Assembly: GCF_027580225.2 (NCBI RefSeq)
Contig: NC_073337.2
Location: 9,683,001 to 9,747,000 of the forward strand
DNA: 64,000 nt
DNA from: Misgurnus anguillicaudatus
Taxonomy: Eukaryota > Chordata > Actinopteri > Cypriniformes > Cobitidae
Direction of reading: 5' to 3'
The position numbers and the translations under genes are program-made. The notes beneath the pieces are model-generated. The model did not search any database. It saw only the letters and a program-made list of their open reading frames with translations, and was not told where the DNA came from. Positions 57,355-64,000 of the stretch are shown here, in pieces (position 1 is the first letter of the stretch; every line of letters begins with the position of its first letter).

Positions 57355-57408
57355 TACACACACACACACACACACAAACACACACACGCACGCACACACA
57401 CGCACGAA
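57355..57408. repeat. (CA)n microsatellite
   Basis: Imperfect CA/CG-A repeat. Confidence 0.9.
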
Positions 57409-58047
57409 CAGGTAAGAGAGTACAATAATCATCATTTACTCTTAAAAACATTTAAAAAACTAAAGTTATGTGTGATCTTATTGTACTTTATTTCTTTTAT
57501 AACAGGTCAATGTTATACTGTAAGCTTCATTCCCTTTATAACAGGTAAGCTTCATACTGTTTTAAATGATATATTTAGTGGACTCATGACCTAGGATAAT
57601 GATTTGTTGAAGTGTTAAAAAGCTATTACATGTATATTTATGTTTATTAAACTAGTTATGAAAAGAATGTGGTACAACATGTGTTTAGAGTGCATATGAC
57701 CGCTTGATATGAGAAACACATCCTGCTTTTAAAGGTAATGTATGCATGTTTTTTCAATGCTGACATTTAAATAATAATAGATATTTACTGATAAAACATT
57801 TTGGAGATTGTGTGATTATGTGGCACATTTACTTGTAATAGCAGAATTACTTATTATTTTTGTCTGTTTTAGGTGGATCGTGAGTGAAGCTCTGCAGGTC
57901 CGCCATTGGCTTGATAACAGTGGTTTATGTGGATTCAGTGAATTCAAATTATAAATAAATCTTTCACCAAGCATTCACCTATTTACTGACAAACAGGTAG
58001 TTTGAGCAGAATCATGTTTATAACTGTTAAACCTGACTGCTGTTAAA

Positions 58048-58218
58048 TGAAAGGGTTCTTTATAGCACCACTGAGGTTCTATGTAGCACTTTTCAAGGCA
58101 AGGTTCTATATAGAACCATCTAAAAAAGGGTTCTATATAGTACCAAAAAGGGTGCTGCTATTGTTACAAGCCGAAGAACCCTTATTTAGTACTATATAGA
58201 ACCATTTTTCTTAAGAAT
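58048..58218. mobile_element. AAAGGGTTCTATATAGAACC-type MITE
   Basis: AAAGGGTTCTTTATAGCACC and ACTATATAGAACCATTTTTC frame GGTTCTATATAGAACCATCT, a familiar teleost MITE. Confidence 0.7.
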
Positions 58219-58825
58219 GTGGTCTTGGTCTTGACTTGGTCTCGGCCTGTCTGGGTCTTAGTCTTGACTTGGTCTCGACTCTTTAAAGTCTTGGTCTTGT
58301 CTCGGTCTCGGCCTGTCTTGGTCTTGGTCATGACTTGGTCTCGGTTTAGGTGGTTTTGACTACAACACTAGTATTTGCGCCATTATTAAATGCCAAAAAA
58401 ATCATTTTGTGCTTGAAATGGCTGGAATTGTTGCTGGCAGAGAGAGCACGTGGTACAAGCAACATATTATTCAAAAATATTGTTTGCCAAGCCATGTTAT
58501 TTTTTTTATTTGCTGGAGGAAATAAAAGAGGAGTGACTAGGAGAAGTCACACAATAGCAGGTGTTTCAAAACTTCTTGTAAACCTTCATTTTTGTCCTTC
58601 ATTTTCTTCTGAGATGTCCATGGTGCTGGATTCAAGCGCGTCAGGCATTAGTGGATCACCCACACCTGCAGGAGCATCAGCTGTGTTATGTAATTTGCAC
58701 GTTTTTAGTAAATAACCTGCAGATATGACCCCTACCATCTGCGCTGTTTTGGAATTGCGCTCTCGCACTAAATTGCCCCGTTTAGTAAATCTGTATGTGT
58801 TGTAACTTTGGAGATTTTTTTATGC

Positions 58826-61800
58826 TTAAAAAGCAACATTAGACACTAACTGAAGTTATAAAAGTAAATTCATAATCAAGTACCTCTTAACTACTTGCAG
58901 TATAAATTTTTGCAGAATTGGGTTTGCCTGGCCAAATCATTTGGAGTAAATCTTATTTTAAAGACAACTTTATGCTCCACAACTTATTTTATGCTCCACA
59001 ACTAATAATATATACTTATAATAAAAAATTAAAAAATAAAATGATGCAGTCTGTGTGAAAACTCAAGTTTTTTTATTTAATGTTTTTAAATTAAATCATC
59101 TATCATATAAAAAACATTCTTTGAAAATGTAATCTTGATATCTCAGTAAGATCACATTGTACAAGTGTATACACCAGCAGTGTACATTTAACACTGGTGA
59201 TTTTGCTGTGTTGTGGAGATATTGACAGCAAATATTGATGATGAGGACAGACTTACTTCGTTCCTGTTGCAATAACATTATACCAGAGAGGAGGAAATGA
59301 AACACTTATTAACAAAGCAGTCAAACAAAGCAGGAGTTTATCTAAGGTGGGGTCACACCACATTGCAGGTAAAGAAAGAACTGGGAAATAAGATTACAAT
59401 AACTAAACCTGTTAGACACACATAAAAGACAGACCATCATAGTTTGCATAACCTACATACATACAGACTGTTAGTCACATATCACATCCAACAATAAAGA
59501 CATTTGAGAATTTAGAAAAGTATAAACAAATTGAAAATGATTTCAGTTGATGCAGAAAACAGGATTACGGGAGCCTATACTTAACAATGACCACTTTATA
59601 TCTTTTATGATCATTTAGTAAATGAAATGTTCATGCCAGAACACACACGTTGCTATTTTAGAATACTGGAAAAGTAGAAATCATGTATCTGGACGTACAA
59701 CACTATATTTATTATTGTTTATACTGCACTGTTGTACATGAATACTGAAAGCTCACTGTACTTAGGCTTCCCTGAGGTACCCCCTTTGGCAGAGACTGAC
59801 AAACTTTGCACAACAAGTTTGCACAAGCTCGTTGCAATATTATCCATCTGCAATGCCGGAGGCCACAGTTTTAGGATCGCAGTTCTAGGTTCACAGTTCT
59901 AGAACCTTATTTTTAAGGTTACAGCACCACCTGGCAAATTGGAGAACCCCAGTCCCAGGACCGCATTTCCAGGACCCTAGTTTTGGAGGACCAAAAAAGT
60001 GCCACCAATGCAGTATTTTCACCCAATTTTAACTACTTTTAAAGTTTTAGATGTTTTTAATGCACCCAAATACTGCTTTCTTTATTGAAATTAAATCTGG
60101 TTTCTAGGAATGTTGAGTAATTATTGGGTCTAAATTGCATTATTTAATAACTCATCAAGTAAAATAAACAAGGAATCATGGTAGGCCTATAGTTGGTAAA
60201 CTTTTAGTATGTTATTACGGACACCTAATACTACAAATAAACAGCTGAGAAACCTAGAGTTTTGTTAGGATTAGGTGTTTGTTTTTGCTCATATATGCAG
60301 CCGTCTATAGACAAACAACTGAGAAAAGAGGGGAGAGCATCCAGATGGTTGGTAGTGCTGCTTTTAAATATTTAATATTTATATTTATTTCTCTGGGTTT
60401 TTTTCTCAGTTCAGATGGGCTTTATTGACATGAACGTTTCAAGAACCTTTGTTCCTATATTAAAATGAACAGTATGCAACAGTAGTATAAACTTTACTCG
60501 GTATGAAGATTGATATGAGTTTGTATCGTATATAATGTGTGTGCTCTGTGGTGACTAAGATATTTAAAATTTGAAATTAAAAATTAGAGAGTTGAACATG
60601 TTCAACTAAATGTTGCTGGTTTCCTTCATGTATTTATCTTTCTCTCTCTTAGGAGTCAGTGAAGACGTAGTCCATTCAGTTCTTCCTATGTTGTTCACGT
60701 CATGAACAAATTTGTTTTTGTGTGTTTAAATTCAACAATTGCAACATATAATTTTATCAAATATACACAAATTTTAAATATAACTCCAGAGTCATCCTTG
60801 TTCATTCCCTCTGTACTTGAATATGTGATTGAATGAAAAGGCTATAGGCCTATCATGATTCCTTGTTTATTTTACTTGATGAGTTATTAAATAATGCAAC
60901 TTAGACCCAATAATTACTCAACATTCCTAGAAACCAGATATTTTTTAATAAAGAAAGCAGTATTTGGGTGTAATAAACCTTTAAAAACATCTAAAACTCT
61001 AAAAGTAGTTAAAACTGGGTGAAAATACTTCATTGGTGGCACTTTTTTTGGTCCTCCAAAACTAGAGTCCTGGAACTGCGGTCCTAGAACTGCGGCCCTG
61101 AAACTGCAGCCTCCGGCATTGTAGACAGATAATATTGCAACGAGCCCATGCAAACTTGTTGTGGCTCTGCCCTTTTGTCAGTTTTTGCCAAAGTGGGTAC
61201 ATCAGGGAAGCCTAAGTACAGTGTGCTTTTAGTATTCGTGTACAACAGTGCAGTATAAACAATAATAAATATAGTGTTATACGTACAGATACATGATTTC
61301 TACTTTCCAGTATTCTAAAATGGCAACGTGTGTGTTCTAGCATGAACATTTCATTTACTAAATGATCATAAAAGATATAAAGTGGTCATTGTTAAGTACA
61401 GGCTCTCGTAATCCTGTTTTCTGCATCAACTGAAATCATTTTCAATTTGTTCATACTTTTTTAAATTCTCAAATGTCTTTATTGATGGATGTGGTATGTG
61501 ACTATCACTCGGTATGTATGTAGGTTATGCAAACAATGATGGTCTGTCTTTTATGTGTGTTTGGCAAGTACAGTACATTTGTTTTGATTTTGTTTCCCAG
61601 TTCCTTGTTGGCCTGCGGTGTGGTGTGGCACCGCCTTAAAGATGGGCTCGTGCTTTGTTTGACTGCTTTGTTGCATTTCCACATCTCTGGTATAATGATT
61701 ATTGTAACAGGAACAAAGTAAGTCTGTCCTCATCATCTATAACAATTGCTGTCAATTTGTTAGAAATATCTATATATATCTATATATCTATATCTATATA

Positions 61801-62024
61801 TTTTTTTTTCATTAATACATATTACTAGTTGTGGAGCATAACATAAGTTTTCTTTAAGTTTTCTGTAAAATAAGATAATAATTTACTCCAAATGATTTGG
61901 GTAGGTAACTTAAAATTTAGGTATACCCAATTCTGCAAAAAATCTACTTATACTGCAAGTACTTAGGGGTCCTTGATTATGATTTTACTTTTTTAACTTC
62001 AGTTAGTGTCTAATGTTGCTATTT
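58826..62024. repeat. 3.2-kb near-palindrome with arms over 1.1 kb
   Basis: The left arm (58826-60192) and right arm (60842-62024) are reverse complements along their length, with scattered substitutions and indels. Paired landmarks include AGACACTAACTGAAGTT / AACTTCAGTTAGTGTCT, GATGAGGACAGACTTACT / AGTAAGTCTGTCCTCATC, and CAAGGAATCATG / CATGATTCCTTG. The unpaired centre (60193-60841) has no ORF. It is probably a long-TIR transposon, but no family is recognised. Confidence 0.88.
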
Positions 62025-62410
62025 AAAGGCAGAGTAGGCAGGTTTAAGTCTAAAAAACACTTTTTTCCAAATTTGTTTAAACTGTCTTTATATAATACAT
62101 GTAAAATGTAAGTTCTCTGAAAAAGAGAGTATAAAAATCGAGGGTCTATAGACCTCTCACGAATGTTTTAAACACAGATAATTATTTCCATTCACTCCAC
62201 CCCCTCCATTCTGGGTTTCTTCTAAAGCCACGCCCCCAAAACACATGAACGGCTCTGCCGGGAGAAGCATTTACCTGAGATGAGCGGAGAGGAAGGAGCG
62301 CGGTGCATGTAACAACATCATGTCACAATCACATGTAATAATACATCTAACTTTATCACTATGAATATAAACAAATAGGATGGCTTTTAGTACTCACTAT
62401 TAAGCTAGCA
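62025..62410. repeat. Short interspersed repeat, unassigned
   Basis: Starts AAAGGCAGAGTAGGCAGGTT and includes CTAAAGCCACGCCCCCAAAA, like a common cyprinid MITE. The far end is not found, possibly because of the LINE that follows. Confidence 0.5.
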
Positions 62411-62419
62411 TAGAGTGTT

Positions 62420-63004
62420 ATGATAGCTGATCGGACAATGGGTGGATTTGACTTAGTGGACTTTTCCACTTTGAATAATTCTTTCAAGGTTAAGTGGATA
62501 AAATATTTCCTGAACAATCCTACATCTTTTTGGAATATTATCCCAAATTATATTTTTAGTTCAGTTGGAGGTTTGCATTTTTTGTTGCGTTGCAATTATA
62601 ACATTTCCAGAATACCTTTAACTTTGTCCAGTTTTCATAAACAGGCCTTAATATGCTGGTCCCTGATATATAACTATAAATTTTCTCCACATAACTATTT
62701 TATCTGGAACAACCAAAATATTAAATATAAAAATAAGTCTCTTTTCTTAAATAATTGGTTTGATAAAAATATACTTTTAGTGAGTCAACTGTTAGATGAG
62801 AGGGGTGTCTTGCTCTCTTATGAACATTTTATGCAAGTTTTTTCTTTTCCAGTCCCCCCAAGAGAATATGCCATTGTTTTTGGGGCAATTCCTGATTGTG
62901 TGAAACCTTTAGTCAATCCTGGCCCTAAAGGTCTGTTATGTTCTTCTTTTATATTTAATAATACTAATCTGTTCTTTTTATTTAACCAGGTTAAAACTCA
63001 TTGA
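62420..63004 (+). pseudogene. L1/Tx1-like LINE ORF2 C-terminal fragment, part 1
   Basis: Open for about 190 codons. MGGFDLVDFSTLNNSFKVKW, SFWNIIPNYIFSSVGGLHF, LSSFHKQALICWSLIYNYKF and DKNILLVSQLLDERG match the region downstream of RT in fish L1/Tx1 LINEs. It is 5' truncated, and its reading is broken near 62975 by another LINE. Confidence 0.8.
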
Positions 63005-63605
63005 GATTAAAATCTCTTTTACAAGAGTGACCTGGCCAAGAAGGCAGCAACAAATAGTTAAAATATACAATTATACAATATACAACAAAACATAAAACAC
63101 ACTCATAAATCACAACAACAATTTACCAAGGGATAAAACATGTTATTTGTTAAAAGCAGCTTAAACTCATTTAGTGACGGCAACGTGGTGAGCTTTAAAG
63201 TATCCTGTAGATAATTCCAAGAGGAGGCGGCATTATATGTAAAACCTTTTTTCCCTATCTCTGTTCGAACCCTAGGAACTTTAAAATGCATGAAATCGTT
63301 TGAGCGAAGTTGGTAGCGTCCGTTGGGGTTTGAAAAGTTAAGAGACAAGTAATGTGGATTAAGACTGCAAATCGACTTATAAATAAAACAATACCAATTA
63401 AAACTTCTTCGAGTATACAAGGATGGTAACTCTGCCTTCTCATATAAAATACAGTGATGCGTTTGATAACTACACCCAATAATAAAACGCAAGGCACTAT
63501 GGAAAACTGTATCAAGTTTTTTTAAATATTGTGTTGGGGCATTCATATAAAGTATATCTGCATAATCCAATAAAGGTAAAAATGTTGCAGATACCAAATA
63601 TTTTC
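62975..63605 (-). mobile_element. 5'-truncated LINE inserted into the L1
   Basis: On the minus strand the C-terminus of a CR1/L2-type ORF2 is open over 63103-63597 (LPLLDYADILYMNAP, FHSALRFIIGCSYQTHHCIL, VPRVRTEIGKKGFTYNAASS). The 3' tail ATCTCAATGAGTTTTAACCT / GGTTAAATAAA ends near 62980. Confidence 0.82.
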
Positions 63606-63986
63606 TAGCATTAAATGAAAAGTGGGTTGTTGATCTATTTGTTGATCAAAATCTTCTCAGTAGTTTATCAAACAAAAAAATTCGCTCAATCCTTAACAGA
63701 GATCAGATGTCTTTACCTGCTTGCGTAAGCTTTTGGAATAATAAATTTGATGATATAGTATGGGAAGATTTCTGGCTCCTTAAGGAAAAAATATTTTTAC
63801 CTAATAAAGTGGTTGAGATTTCCTTTAAAATTATACACAACTGCTACCCAGTTAATTATAACTTTGCTAAATTTAATAATAATATTTCCCCCCTGTGCAC
63901 CTTTTGTCATCAGGCTGATGAGACAATCCTTCATTTATTTTGGGAATGTATATTCACCTTATTCCGCCACGCCCCTTTTTAATTCT
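63606..63986 (+). pseudogene. L1/Tx1-like LINE ORF2 C-terminal fragment, part 2
   Basis: Reading resumes after the inserted LINE: WVVDLFVDQNLLSSL, then VSFWNNKFDDIVWEDFW, KIIHNCYPVNYNFAKF and the C-terminal zinc knuckle CTFCHQADETILHLFWEC. It runs to about 63982, near the window end. Confidence 0.8.
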
Positions 63987-64000
63987 TCGCTCTTCCGCAT

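Larger units (their letters stand above)
54975..58370. mobile_element. 3.4-kb hAT-like element with exact 8-bp target duplication
   Basis: Ends TAGTGTTGTAGAGACCGGTC and TTTTGACTACAACACTA, bracketed by GTATTTGC (54967-54974 and 58371-58378). The subterminal zones are GGTCTTGGTCTCG-rich repeats on both sides. It contains solo LTR copy 3, a MITE, a (CA)n tract and another MITE; no transposase is left. Confidence 0.88.

Noticed and set aside
60193..60841. Transposase gene in the centre of the palindrome
   Set aside because: No open frame of useful length and no DDE, RT or helicase motif. The centre is AT-rich and non-coding.
44600..64000. Second functional cmah gene
   Set aside because: Only exon 3 has a copy, and it contains an in-frame stop. 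I saw no other cmah-like exon.

Overview
The window is eukaryotic and very probably from a cyprinid (zebrafish/carp-type) fish. It is AT-rich, has long introns, microsatellites of (TG)n, (GATA)n and (TA)n type, and is filled with nested DNA transposons, MITEs, solo LTRs and LINE fragments of kinds common in cyprinid genomes. The taxonomic call is inferred from repeat types and gene sequence; no search was run.

The one host gene I can support is cmah (CMP-N-acetylneuraminate hydroxylase, the enzyme that makes Neu5Gc). It lies on the minus strand from an ATG at 25985 to a TAA at 6065-6067. I assembled 14 coding exons by hand. Every intron is GT-AG, every exon phase matches its neighbour, and the exons sum to 1794 nt, giving 597 residues with no internal stop. 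The Rieske 2Fe-2S ligands (C52, H54, C73, H76) and the metallo-beta-lactamase-like HxHxDH motif (194-199) are intact. The 92-nt exon whose loss inactivated the human gene is present. A probable 5' untranslated exon lies near 26464.

Layout. Positions 1-6000 are transposon relics and a SINE. Positions 6065-12118 hold the compact 3' two thirds of cmah (exons 3-14), with intron 10 almost filled by a 38-bp minisatellite. Intron 2 (12119-18997) holds a cyprinid-type repeat and a 2.4-kb solo LTR nested in an older element. Intron 1 (19090-25779) holds a 5.1-kb element with long terminal inverted repeats and a broken THAP domain, directly abutting a 1.2-kb inverted-repeat element. From 26.6 kb to the end I find no intact host gene. 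That part contains two more solo LTRs of the same family, a Ty3/gypsy relic (34.3-39.8 kb), a Tc1-like element with two nested MITEs (40.4-42.3 kb), a three-layer nest at 44.5-47.3 kb, a diverged copy of cmah exon 3 with a nonsense codon (48281-48393), an L2-like LINE (50.8-53.5 kb), a 3.4-kb hAT-like element (55.0-58.4 kb), a 3.2-kb near-palindrome (58.8-62.0 kb) and an L1/Tx1-like LINE interrupted by another LINE (62.4-64 kb).

The points most worth a second look are the intact cmah with its pseudo-exon copy 36 kb away, the solo LTR that lays a series of consensus splice donors on the cmah sense strand, the THAP/long-TIR element, two related hairpins carrying TGACGTCA-type sites, and the 3.2-kb palindrome.
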